Program-made: the position numbers and the translations under genes
Shown here: positions 25,462 to 32,695 of the stretch, piece by piece
Position numbering within the stretch: position 1 is the stretch's first letter
Layout of the letters: every line of letters starts with the position of its first letter
Source of the DNA: Pyramidobacter sp. YE332
Lineage (GTDB): Bacteria; Synergistota; Synergistia; Synergistales; Dethiosulfovibrionaceae
Assembly: GCF_033060595.1 (NCBI RefSeq)
Contig: NZ_CP133038.1
Location: forward strand, 2,232,001 to 2,296,000
Length of the DNA stretch: 64,000 nt
Direction: 5' to 3'
Notes under the pieces: generated by a model
The model's database searches: none
The model's input: the letters and a program-made list of their open reading frames with translations, nothing else
Told to the model about the DNA's origin: nothing

Positions 25462-26714
25462 ATCAGCCGCGCGTCGTCCATGATGTCGAAGATACGGTCG
25501 ATGGCGGGCGTCAGCAGCTCCCATTCCAGACGCTCGAGCACGGGGCCGAGCGCCAGCATCTTTTCCTCGTGGCGCTCGATGATCTCGCGCGCCGTCATCT
25601 GCGGCCGGTCTTCGCGCGCCAGCATCAGGAAGAGATCGACGTACATCGTGCTGTTGATGTCGCGCTTGACCTCGCCGCGCACGGCGTCCAGCTGCCCGAG
25701 GTCGAGACGCACGTCGTAGAGGCTGCGGATCTTTGCTTCGATGCCGCTGCCCGTGTGCATGTAGGTGACGCCGCCCGGCTTGACCGTGACTCCGCGGGTG
25801 CGCAGCTCCTCGTCGGCGATCAGCGGCGGATTGACCATCTTGCGCGTCGCTTCCAGCTGATCCTTCGTGAGCGCCTGAAGCATCTTCACGTCGGCCAGCG
25901 CGGCGCTGCCGGGCCCGTAACCGTAGATGTCGTCGTCGGCCACCGACCAGCGCGGAGCCATGACGGGGAACACCGGATAGCCGGAGACGCGCAGCAGCCT
26001 GTCGGGGCCGCCGGCGGCTTCCCAGTAGACGCTTCTCCATGCCCAGCGCATGGCGGGGTCGGTCTCGGGTTCGATGGCGTGACGCAGTTCGAACACCGTA
26101 TCAGGGTTGCGCTCGGCCGCCTGCACGACGGCGTCGCTGCACTGCCCGGCGCCGAACTCGGCGACCATCGCCCCCGCGGTCATCCACAGATCGCGGTACA
26201 TCGTGTCGATCGCGTCGCCCGCGCCCTTTCCGAGGCAGTACGTCCCAGCCGTCAGCGCGCGGCACTGCATCACGTTGTCATAGTCCGGCATGATCGTCAT
26301 CGCGCCGGTGCCGAACACGGCGATCTCGTCGTAGACGCTGTGCAGCGCGTGATAGAAGGAGCTGCCCGCCATGACGGTCATCATGCGGCGCTGCACGTCG
26401 TCGCACCACTCGATCACGTCCTGACGCTCGGACAGTTCCGGATCGTGCGTCGTCAGCTTGAACCACTGCCGCGACGGCGACGTGAGGCCGCTTTGCATGC
26501 CGGCCGCCAGCGTCCGCCGGGCGCGCAGCGCTTCCGACGACAGGATAGAGCCCAGCGACGGCGTCGCCTGCTCGGGATTCTCGCCGGTAAAGCGCCCGCG
26601 GAACGGCTGGATGTATTCGCGCAGACTTTTCCAGTGCGGCTCCATGCGCTGCTTCGCCTGCATCAGCGCGCCGCGGCGCTGTTCGAGGCGCTTCTTCAGT
26701 TCATTGGCTTCCAT
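25314..26714 (-). CDS. Portal (head-tail connector) protein, N-terminal part, frame broken near its end
   Basis: From the ATG at 26714 the protein begins MEANELKKRLEQRRGALMQAK and has PHWKSLREYIQPFRGRF, RQWFKLTTHDPELS and VVEQA-type helices. YGYGPGSAALADVKMLQALTKD then KMVNPPLIADEELR follow, all standard for T7/BPP-1-type head-tail connectors. The true sense ends at residue ~419 (IMDDARLIP). The remaining ~47 residues are Arg/Ser-rich out-of-frame text, after a one-base loss in a C run at 25457-25461. It could be a real lesion, programmed slippage or a sequence error. Confidence 0.85.
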   Translation of the reverse strand: MEANELKKRLEQRRGALMQAKQRMEPHWKSLREYIQPFRGRFTGENPEQATPSLGSILSSEALRARRTLAAGMQSGLTSPSRQWFKLTTHDPELSERQDVIEWCDDVQRRMMTVMAGSSFYHALHSVYDEIAVFGTGAMTIMPDYDNVMQCRALTAGTYCLGKGAGDAIDTMYRDLWMTAGAMVAEFGAGQCSDAVVQAAERNPDTVFELRHAIEPETDPAMRWAWRSVYWEAAGGPDRLLRVSGYPVFPVMAPRWSVADDDIYGYGPGSAALADVKMLQALTKDQLEATRKMVNPPLIADEELRTRGVTVKPGGVTYMHTGSGIEAKIRSLYDVRLDLGQLDAVRGEVKRDINSTMYVDLFLMLAREDRPQMTAREIIERHEEKMLALGPVLERLEWELLTPAIDRIFDIMDDARLIPRRPKRCPGARSRSSTSRSSRRRSRCRGRRPKNRCWRSPDPWRRRSPK

Positions 26715-26716
26715 CG

Positions 26717-26923
26717 TCACTCACCGAGCTTGTCCTTCCCGCCGCCCGAGGCCGCGCCCTGATCCGACCGCATCGTCGAAGCCACGCCGCGGCGTTTGCG
26801 CGTACGTTCCAGCGCCTTCGACAGAAACATCTCGCTGTCGGCCGCCGTTCCCGACGAGACGTCGGTCGCGCCGGGGATCGGCGACGGCGTCGGGATATAC
26901 TGTGCCTTTCCGCTTCCGCCCAT
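26717..26923 (-). CDS. Small Gly/Ser-rich phage protein (68 aa)
   Basis: The ATG at 26923 is the start with correct spacing (eight bases) to AGGAGG; two start codons nearer the site are too close. The product is Gly/Ser/Pro-rich with TPSPIPGATDVSSG, then a short helix SEMFLSKALERTRKRRG. It lies between large terminase and portal genes and overlaps the portal region by a few bases. Similar short proteins occur at this place in related phages; function unknown. Confidence 0.6.
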   Translation of the reverse strand: MGGSGKAQYIPTPSPIPGATDVSSGTAADSEMFLSKALERTRKRRGVASTMRSDQGAASGGGKDKLGE

Positions 26924-26935
26924 GCCCATCACCTC

Positions 26936-28315
26936 CTAAAGTGCGAACAAATCGTAATCGTCATCCGCCGTGCGCCGCTCGAACGCGCCCGCGTTTCTCG
27001 ACGCGACCGGCACGGCGAACGTCAGGGCCAGCGCGTCGGCGAGATCCGGCGACGGCAGGCCCCGTTTTTTCATGTCGTCTTTCTTTTCGAGCTGCACCAG
27101 CCCCTTGACGGTGTACTGATACTCCGGCGCCGTCAGGTCGGCGCGCAGGTCCTCGTCGTCGGGGATCGAGCCGCCGTCGCGCAGCCAGTCACGCAGGCGC
27201 CACCACATCTCGGCGCGCTTGTTGATACAGTTGCGCAGCGCCGAAGCGCTGCCGGACTGCACGTCGATGGGCGCGAACCCCATCTGCCGCAACCGGTCGA
27301 CCACGCCCGCGCCGACGCCGTTGCCGTCGATCATGACCGCGTCGGCGGCATGTCCGCGCCAGAGCGTCGCTACCTTGTCGGCGAACGTCATCGTGTCGAC
27401 GCCCCGCCCCCGCCAGAGGATATTGCCGTACAGCCCCTGACGGATCGCGACCGTGCTGCGGTCGTCGCCGAAGCGCGCCACGTCCACGCCCAAGATCACC
27501 GGCGCGAAGCCGTACTGGTCTTTGGACAGGTGTTTGCCCGCGGCCGCGTCCACCAGCGACGAGGGAATGAACTGCAAGTCGGACGCGCCGGGGAACTCGC
27601 CCAGCACGCGGACTTTGTAAATGTCGCTTTCCTCGCCGTAACTCTCAGCGATCTCCCGCGCGTATTCCGGCGCGACGTGCGGCGATTCGAGGCACGAGAA
27701 CGTGAGCCGCGTCCAGCGGTCGCGGTCGCGGTGGAAAGCGTTGTAGAAGTAGCCGCTCGTGCGCGTGGGGTTGGCCGCCATGAGAATGCGGCTGCCGGGC
27801 GTTGAGAGCGCGCCCTGCGCGACCTGAAACACCACGTCGTCGATGCCGCTGGCTTCGTCGACGAAGAACATTAGATTGCCCGCGTGGAAGCCCTGCAGCG
27901 CCTCGGAGTTTTCCTTCCGGCCCGTGCGCGCCACCGCAAACGACGGGCACGATTTGAATCGGATCGTGTCCGTCGTCACTTCCAGTTCGTTGCGCCACAG
28001 CGACGGTAGCCGCTCTCCCCACTTGCGGACTTCCGTCCAGAGGACGTCCTGCAGCTGGTGCGCCGTCGGCGCCGTCACAGGGCACTTGACGTCGGTAAAG
28101 CAGCATAGAGCCCAGAGGATCAGCCAGCTCATCAGAGTGCTTTTGCCAGTGCCGTGGCCGGACTTGATCGCCACGCGGGCCCCGGGATGCGCGAACGCCC
28201 GCAGCGCCGCTTCCTGCTGCTTGCTCGGCCTCGCCTGCAGCGCCTCGCGCACGAACGCCGCCGGATTGCGCCGCCATCGCTCGACCACCGCCGCGATTTC
28301 AACAAGAGCGGACAT
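26936..28315 (-). CDS. Terminase large subunit
   Basis: The 459-residue packaging motor has Walker A SGHGTGKST near residue 53, an adenine-type VTAPTAHQLQD segment, and Walker B LMFFVDEASGID near residue 155. A coupling motif MAANPTRTSG follows. The RNase H-like nuclease domain has the acidic residues of ILGVDVARFGDDRS, VMIDGNGVGAGV and SPDLADALALTF. It cuts and translocates phage DNA into the portal. Its start overlaps the small-subunit stop. Confidence 0.92.
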   Translation of the reverse strand: MSALVEIAAVVERWRRNPAAFVREALQARPSKQQEAALRAFAHPGARVAIKSGHGTGKSTLMSWLILWALCCFTDVKCPVTAPTAHQLQDVLWTEVRKWGERLPSLWRNELEVTTDTIRFKSCPSFAVARTGRKENSEALQGFHAGNLMFFVDEASGIDDVVFQVAQGALSTPGSRILMAANPTRTSGYFYNAFHRDRDRWTRLTFSCLESPHVAPEYAREIAESYGEESDIYKVRVLGEFPGASDLQFIPSSLVDAAAGKHLSKDQYGFAPVILGVDVARFGDDRSTVAIRQGLYGNILWRGRGVDTMTFADKVATLWRGHAADAVMIDGNGVGAGVVDRLRQMGFAPIDVQSGSASALRNCINKRAEMWWRLRDWLRDGGSIPDDEDLRADLTAPEYQYTVKGLVQLEKKDDMKKRGLPSPDLADALALTFAVPVASRNAGAFERRTADDDYDLFAL

Positions 28316-28719
28316 TATCCGGCCTCCTTTCGTTTAACAAGTTCGTCGAGGATCCCGGACACAGTCAGCTCACCTTCGAGCTTGATCTTGTCCGTGAACA
28401 TCCCCAGGTGCTTCCCCAACAGCTCCAGCGCCTTCGCCGCCGCTCTCGGGTCGTATTCGTCCGCGCCCTCATGCTGCATCGACCGCTGTACGATCTCCTT
28501 TAAGTTCGTTAGCACGAAGTCCTGCGTGATCTCCGTCCGCTGCTGGCGTTTCTGTATCCGCTCGGCAATTAGCTTTGATACACAAGTTTTTCCAAGCAGT
28601 TCCGGCCCGATGCGGTCGGCGGTCTTTACGCTGTAACCGGCACGGCGAGCCGCCGCGCTGGCGTTCAGGTCTTTCAAATATTCGTCAACAAAACGCTTCT
28701 GCTTTTCCGTCGGCTTCAC
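28315..28719 (-). CDS. Terminase small subunit
   Basis: The 134-residue protein has the Terminase_2-type N-terminal HTH: EKQKRFVDEYLKDLNASAAARRAGYS, then TADRIGPELL. A helical oligomerisation region (TQDFVLTNLKEIVQRSM) and a C-terminal segment (AAAKALELLGKHLGMF) follow. It recognises the packaging site and presents DNA to the large subunit. It is the first gene of the late structural run on minus; the HicAB operon diverges from it. Confidence 0.88.
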   Translation of the reverse strand: MKPTEKQKRFVDEYLKDLNASAAARRAGYSVKTADRIGPELLGKTCVSKLIAERIQKRQQRTEITQDFVLTNLKEIVQRSMQHEGADEYDPRAAAKALELLGKHLGMFTDKIKLEGELTVSGILDELVKRKEAG

Positions 28720-28750
28720 CGCGGATCACCTCCCAACACGTACTAAAATT

Positions 28751-28786
28751 ACACGCATTGACTTAATGCGTGTTATATGTTACCCT
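28751..28786 (+). promoter_or_regulatory. hicAB operator and likely promoter
   Basis: A perfect 9-bp inverted repeat, ACACGCATT (28751-28759) and AATGCGTGT (28765-28773), separated by 5 bp, contains a TTGACT -35 candidate (28758-28763). A weak -10, TACCCT (28781-28786), is spaced 17 bp away. Its position suits autoregulation by HicB. The site also lies just upstream of the terminase small subunit on the other strand. Confidence 0.6.
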
Positions 28787-28817
28787 CGTCTTGCCAAGTT
28801 GAGAGGAGAACACACGC

Positions 28818-29006
28818 ATGCCAAAGACACCGCTGGAAATGGAAAAAATCATCATGCGCGACGGATGGTATTGGGACAGGACACGAGGCTCACACCGCCA
28901 ATACAAACACCCGATCAAGAAAGGCGTCGTCACGATCGCCTTCCACACCAAAGAACTGACGAAGGGCACAGAAAACAGCATCCTGAAACAGGCCGGGCTG
29001 AAATGA
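28818..29006 (+). CDS. hicA: HicA mRNA interferase toxin
   Basis: The 62-residue protein has the YcfA/HicA double-stranded RNA-binding fold pattern: MEKIIMRDGWYWDRTRGSHRQYKHP, then VTIAFHTKELTKGTENSILKQAGL. The catalytic His is in GSHRQY. It cleaves mRNA when freed from HicB. GAGAGGAG precedes the ATG by ten bases. It stands alone on plus between packaging and replication modules, so it is probably expressed in the lysogen. Confidence 0.9.
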   Translation: MPKTPLEMEKIIMRDGWYWDRTRGSHRQYKHPIKKGVVTIAFHTKELTKGTENSILKQAGLK

Positions 29007-29045
29007 GCTCCGGCCGAGACACAGGAGCAAAAGGAGGAATTCTAT

Positions 29046-29471
29046 ATGGTCTCTTCATACCCGGCAGTATTCGTCAAAGAAACCGACGGACGTTATTCCG
29101 TGATCTTTCCCGACCTTAACGGCGCCTCGACCTGCGGCGATACGCTCGACGACGCCATGACCATGGCGATCGACTGCCTGGCAGGCGTCCTTTCCGCCAT
29201 GTTCGAAGACGGCGACACACCGCCCGCTCCGTCGGCGCTCGGCGATGTGTCGCCCCGCGACGTAGCCTCTGAACTCGACGACGATTATCAAGACGCTTTC
29301 GCAACGCTCGTCGCCGTGGACGTACGCGAATACGCCGCGCGGCATTTCAATCGCGCCGTGCGCAAGACCGTCACCATTCCAAAATGGATGAACGATACCG
29401 CCATCGCCAGAGGCATCAACTTCTCTCAAACGCTGCAGAACGCTCTCAGGTCGGAATTCAACAGAACTTAA
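29046..29471 (+). CDS. hicB: HicB antitoxin
   Basis: The 141-residue protein has the N-terminal HicB partial RNase H fold (PAVFVKETDGRYSVIFPDLNG and CGDTLDDAMTMAIDCLAGVL) that covers HicA. Its C-terminal DNA-binding region is KTVTIPKWMNDTAIARGINFSQTLQNAL. AGGAGG precedes the ATG. The 39-bp gap from hicA indicates one operon. It likely represses through the inverted repeat at 28751-28773. Confidence 0.9.
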   Translation: MVSSYPAVFVKETDGRYSVIFPDLNGASTCGDTLDDAMTMAIDCLAGVLSAMFEDGDTPPAPSALGDVSPRDVASELDDDYQDAFATLVAVDVREYAARHFNRAVRKTVTIPKWMNDTAIARGINFSQTLQNALRSEFNRT

Positions 29472-29486
29472 CCGTTCCCCATGAAA

Positions 29487-29516
29487 AAAGGCGGGGCCTT
29501 CGCGGCCTCGCCTTTG
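29487..29516 (+). terminator. Terminator of the hicAB operon
   Basis: AAAGGCG and GGCC on the left pair with GGCCT and CGCCTTT on the right around a TTCGC loop, followed by GTCGTTATTC. The T tract after the stem is poor, so its strength is uncertain. It lies between hicB and the convergent DUF1492 gene. Confidence 0.6.
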
Positions 29517-29577
29517 TCGTTATTCTTTTTCCCCGTAATTCCCAGTCTACATCATATCACGTCAAGACTATGACATT

Positions 29578-30027
29578 CTATGACATCTTTTCTTTTTGCG
29601 CCTGATAAACCATATTCGCTTCTTTCAGCGCCAACACGTGCATCCGATTGACGTGCCTCCACGTGTAGCCCAGCTCGACCGCGATTTTTTCAAACGGCCA
29701 CAGATTGAGATACCGCATCTGTAAAATCACCGCTAATTTTGGCGAGGGGACGTCATGAATGATCCCCGTCACCCGATCCAGCGCCGCCCGCCATTGCGCG
29801 ACCTCCGCCTCGATTTTGGCCTCGCAATCCGCGATCGCGCACGCCGCGCCCTCCAGCGCGTTATGCTCCGTCCCTCCGTGCACCCTCTGCCGGTCATACT
29901 CCATGCCACGGACACCCGCTGCTTTGGCCCGCAGCATCGCCAAACGTTCGAGATCGGCGTCGAGTCGCTTCTGCGTCCACCAGACCGACCGCAGCACTTT
30001 TTTGATTTCACCCAGGTCTTCAGTCAT
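29578..30027 (-). CDS. DUF1492/ArpU-type late transcription regulator
   Basis: The 149-residue protein has an N-terminal coiled-coil region. A C-terminal sigma region 4-like HTH follows: VILQMRYLNLWPFEKIAVELGYTWRHVNRMHVLALKEA. Proteins of this family (DUF1492, ArpU, RinA) activate phage late operons. It is the last gene of the early run, reading toward packaging genes, which suits such a role. The HTH is clear; activation of this phage's late genes is inferred. Confidence 0.8.
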   Translation of the reverse strand: MTEDLGEIKKVLRSVWWTQKRLDADLERLAMLRAKAAGVRGMEYDRQRVHGGTEHNALEGAACAIADCEAKIEAEVAQWRAALDRVTGIIHDVPSPKLAVILQMRYLNLWPFEKIAVELGYTWRHVNRMHVLALKEANMVYQAQKEKMS

Positions 30028-30259
30028 CTAAACCTCGTGCAGCCTGCTTCGACTCCATTTCTTCAGCTTGATCTTCAAGCTCCCCGACGCGCTCTTTCAG
30101 CACCGCAACCACCTTATCCGCAAAACGGATATATCGACCCACTGCTTCGGCGCTGAAATATACCCGTTCATTGATCGTGTCGGGATTCGCCACTAACGTA
30201 TCTTCGGATCCAACGCCGAGTTTCCGTTCCAAATCCAAAAGATCAACATAATTCAACAT
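30020..30259 (-). CDS. Small coiled-coil phage protein (79 aa)
   Basis: The 79-residue protein has a short N-terminal region and a terminal coiled coil (VVAVLKERVGELEDQAEEM). GAGGAGG lies before the ATG at 30259, and it overlaps the next gene by 8 bp. Nothing in it identifies a function. Both ends overlapping real genes support that it is translated. Confidence 0.6.
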   Translation of the reverse strand: MLNYVDLLDLERKLGVGSEDTLVANPDTINERVYFSAEAVGRYIRFADKVVAVLKERVGELEDQAEEMESKQAARGLDD

Positions 30260-30271
30260 CCCGTTTCCTCC

Positions 30272-30634
30272 TCATATATCCACGCCATACCCCAATTCCA
30301 GCAGCTCCCGTATATCAGCGCCGCCGGTTTTTTGGCTGACAAATTCGATAACATACGGAAGACCGAAACGGTTGAACATAAATTCGAAAAAATTTTTTGC
30401 CACCTCGCCAAAATCCCCGTCAACATCAAAAGTATATGGCGCGTTGAAATCCGAATAACTATACCCAGTCTCCAACTTCGAAACACCGTCACACGTCTCC
30501 CAACCGTCTTCGAGAAAAACATATTCGCCGTTTTCGTCATCCCGGTCCGTCATCTTTATCGCCTGGTCCGTAAAGCATTTCTTGTGCAGTTCCAGAAACT
30601 CCCGTTTCGACAATCGTTTCAACCACTTGTTCAT
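30272..30634 (-). CDS. Unknown phage protein (120 aa)
   Basis: The ATG at 30634 with GGAGGTAGAGGAG upstream starts a 120-residue acidic protein with many aromatic residues (TGYSYSDFNAPYTFDVDGDF, FFEFMFNRFGLPYVIEFV). Its start overlaps the helicase stop by ATGA-type coupling. The longer open frame extending to 30943 is a shadow of the helicase. No family recognised. Confidence 0.65.
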   Translation of the reverse strand: MNKWLKRLSKREFLELHKKCFTDQAIKMTDRDDENGEYVFLEDGWETCDGVSKLETGYSYSDFNAPYTFDVDGDFGEVAKNFFEFMFNRFGLPYVIEFVSQKTGGADIRELLELGYGVDI

Positions 30635-32004
30635 AACTCCTCTACCTCCTTCAGCTCTTCGCGTCTGGCTTTCAGATAGTCCATCAGCGCGTTCTGCCCG
30701 GCGTCCTTCGACGCCAGCGCCGCCATGCACGCTTCGTCTACGGTATCCGCCGCCACGAGATGATAGACGCTGACGGTATCCTTCTGTCCCTGCCGGTACA
30801 GCCGGTCGTTCGCCTGCTGATACAGCTCCAGGCTCCATGTGAGACCGTACCAGATGATGATGTGGCCGCCCTGCTGCAGGTTCAGCCCGTGGCCGATACT
30901 GGCCGGATGCGCCACAACAACGGGGAACTCCCCGCGGTTCCATGCGGCGATGTCATCCTCCGTGTTCAGCTCATGGACCGCGCTGCCAAGGTATTTCCTG
31001 ATCCGGTCCCGGTCATGCCGATAGGCCACGAAGACCAGCACCGGCTGCCCGTTGGCTTCTTCGATCAGCTGCGCCAGCGCTTCCAGTTTGGCGTCGTGGA
31101 TCGCCTTCGCGCCGTCGTCTTCGGCGTATACGGCGCCGCCGGCCATCTGCTGCAGTTTGGTGTTCGCCGCCGCGGCGTTCACGGCCGTGACGACGTTCTC
31201 GCCCAGCGTGATCAGGCAGTCGCGCTCCATTTCCTTGTACAGGCGCATGGCCGCCGGCGGCAGCTCCACGCAGACCGTCTGGTACACGCGTTCCGGCATG
31301 TCCAGATAGTCCCGCTTGTTCATGCTGATGCAGATGTCGGAGATCTTCGACCTGATGACTTCCGCGCATCCGGCGTTGATCGCGTATTTATACACCACGA
31401 AACCCGACATCCACGCAGGGTGAAAATAGTTCGCCCGGTAACCGGTCAGCGTCCGCCCCAGGCGCTGGCCGTTGTCCAGAAGGAAGATCTCCGCCCAGAG
31501 ATCCATCATCCCGTTGGGCGCGGGCGTTCCGGTCAGGCCGATCACGCGCTTGCACTGTCCGATCACGCGGCGGAGCGATCTGAAGCGCCGCGCGCTCGGG
31601 CTCTTAAAACTCGACAGCTCGTCGATCACGCACAGATCGAAGTCCCACTTGAAGTTCTTCGTTAGCCAGCAGACGTTCTCCCGGTTGATCACATAAATAT
31701 CGGCCCTGCGTTTCAGCGCCTGGCGGCGTTCTTCCGGAGAACCGAGGACTTTGGACACGCGCAGGTGATTCAGATGCTCCCACTTCCGGCACTCTTCGGC
31801 CCAGACGGAACGCGCCACGCGCAGCGGCGCGATCACCAGCGTCTTGCGGATCTCCAGCGAGTCGTACATCAGCGTCTCGATCGCCGTCAGCGTACAGACC
31901 GTCTTGCCAAGCCCCATGTCCAGGAAGAGTCCGCAGCGCGGATGGTCAAGGATCCACTCGATCGCCTGACGCTGATAGTCGTACGCTCGAAAGACCGTCG
32001 ACAA
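30631..32004 (-). CDS. SNF2-type DNA helicase
   Basis: The ~457-residue protein has superfamily 2 motifs in order: DYQRQAIEWIL (Q-like), DMGLGKT (Walker A, near residue 32), TLVIAPLRV (Ia), IDELSSFKS (DEAH-like) and GLTGTPAPN (III). VLVFVAYRHDRDRI (IV), HGLNLQQGGHIIIWYG (V) and QANDRLYRQGQ (VI) follow. I prefer the TTG at 32004, nine bases after AGGAGG; an in-frame TTG at 32013 is too close to the site. It overlaps the VRR-NUC gene by ~60 bp. It belongs to the replication/recombination block. Confidence 0.88.
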   Translation of the reverse strand: MSTVFRAYDYQRQAIEWILDHPRCGLFLDMGLGKTVCTLTAIETLMYDSLEIRKTLVIAPLRVARSVWAEECRKWEHLNHLRVSKVLGSPEERRQALKRRADIYVINRENVCWLTKNFKWDFDLCVIDELSSFKSPSARRFRSLRRVIGQCKRVIGLTGTPAPNGMMDLWAEIFLLDNGQRLGRTLTGYRANYFHPAWMSGFVVYKYAINAGCAEVIRSKISDICISMNKRDYLDMPERVYQTVCVELPPAAMRLYKEMERDCLITLGENVVTAVNAAAANTKLQQMAGGAVYAEDDGAKAIHDAKLEALAQLIEEANGQPVLVFVAYRHDRDRIRKYLGSAVHELNTEDDIAAWNRGEFPVVVAHPASIGHGLNLQQGGHIIIWYGLTWSLELYQQANDRLYRQGQKDTVSVYHLVAADTVDEACMAALASKDAGQNALMDYLKARREELKEVEEL

Positions 32005-32260
32005 ACAGATCAACCTCCTCCTTTGTCCGCAGCACCGTCACCGGAAAGCCGCGGATCTTGAAGCGCCAGAACATGAATTCCTGCAGCTTCGACAGCCTGC
32101 CTTCCAGACCGTTTTTGAACTCCACCAGGTAGCAGCGCCCCGCGCCGAAGACAATTCGGTCCGGAACGCCGCGCCATGCTGGCGACACGAACTTCAAGGA
32201 CATATACCCCTTCCGCTCTGCGGCGGCGTTGAAGTACTTTTCCAGATCCTTTTCAAGCAT
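31946..32260 (-). CDS. VRR-NUC domain nuclease
   Basis: The 104-residue stand-alone VRR-NUC protein has an N-terminal helix (EKDLEKYFNAAAERK) and the PD-(D/E)XK core: WRGVPDRIVF (Asp), CYLVEFKNGLEGRLSKLQ (E-x-K). It ends with a FKIRGFPVTVLRT strand-helix. Such nucleases accompany SNF2 helicases in phage genomes and act on branched DNA. It follows the AT-rich repeat region on its promoter side. Confidence 0.88.
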   Translation of the reverse strand: MLEKDLEKYFNAAAERKGYMSLKFVSPAWRGVPDRIVFGAGRCYLVEFKNGLEGRLSKLQEFMFWRFKIRGFPVTVLRTKEEVDLFVDGLSSVRLSASGDRVDP

Positions 32261-32270
32261 CGTTTTTTTT

Positions 32271-32690
32271 CTCCGAGAAAGTTACAAATTGTGTATGTTA
32301 GGTTACGTATATACTACAACCTCTAAACCATTGAAATAACTGATCTTGCCTGAATTTAACCCTCTCATCTTGTAACTTAGAAAGTTACACTCGCGGACGC
32401 TGATGCCTACTGGCTTAGTAAGTGTTTTTTTTGCCCCTGTAACTTTGTAACCTTCTTCCAACATCTCCTTACGCGCGTATACGCGCGTATACGCGCGTGT
32501 TTGATATTCATCTAAATACACATAAATAATATTTTAGAGTAGGTTACAAGTTACAAACAAAGCAACGCTTGTAATTGCAAGGCTTTAGGCTGTAACTTAG
32601 AAAGTTACAAACGGCGGCGCCAAAGATGCCACAGGCTTAGCAATTTCAATGGCTCGGCGGCTGTAACTTTCTATGATATAGCTAGTTGCA
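32271..32690. other. Candidate replication origin: AT-rich segment with iteron-like repeats
   Basis: In this 420-bp gap, GTTAC or GTAAC occurs eleven times. Two exact copies of the 19-bp dyad TGTAACTTAGAAAGTTACA lie at 32371-32389 and 32591-32609, and paired copies at 32439-32451 and 32543-32554. A triple 10-bp tandem (acgcgcgtat x2, then acgcgcgtgt) spans 32471-32500. The segment is far more AT-rich than its surroundings and lies between the primase-helicase gene and the nuclease/helicase genes. Iterons next to a primase gene are a usual origin design; the origin function is inferred. Confidence 0.55.
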
Positions 32691-32695
32691 CATAT

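Noticed and set aside
32303..32521. 72-codon frame over the AT-rich repeat region
   Set aside because: It has no ribosome site, its sequence simply translates the tandem decamers and GTTAC repeats, and it lies in what looks like the origin.
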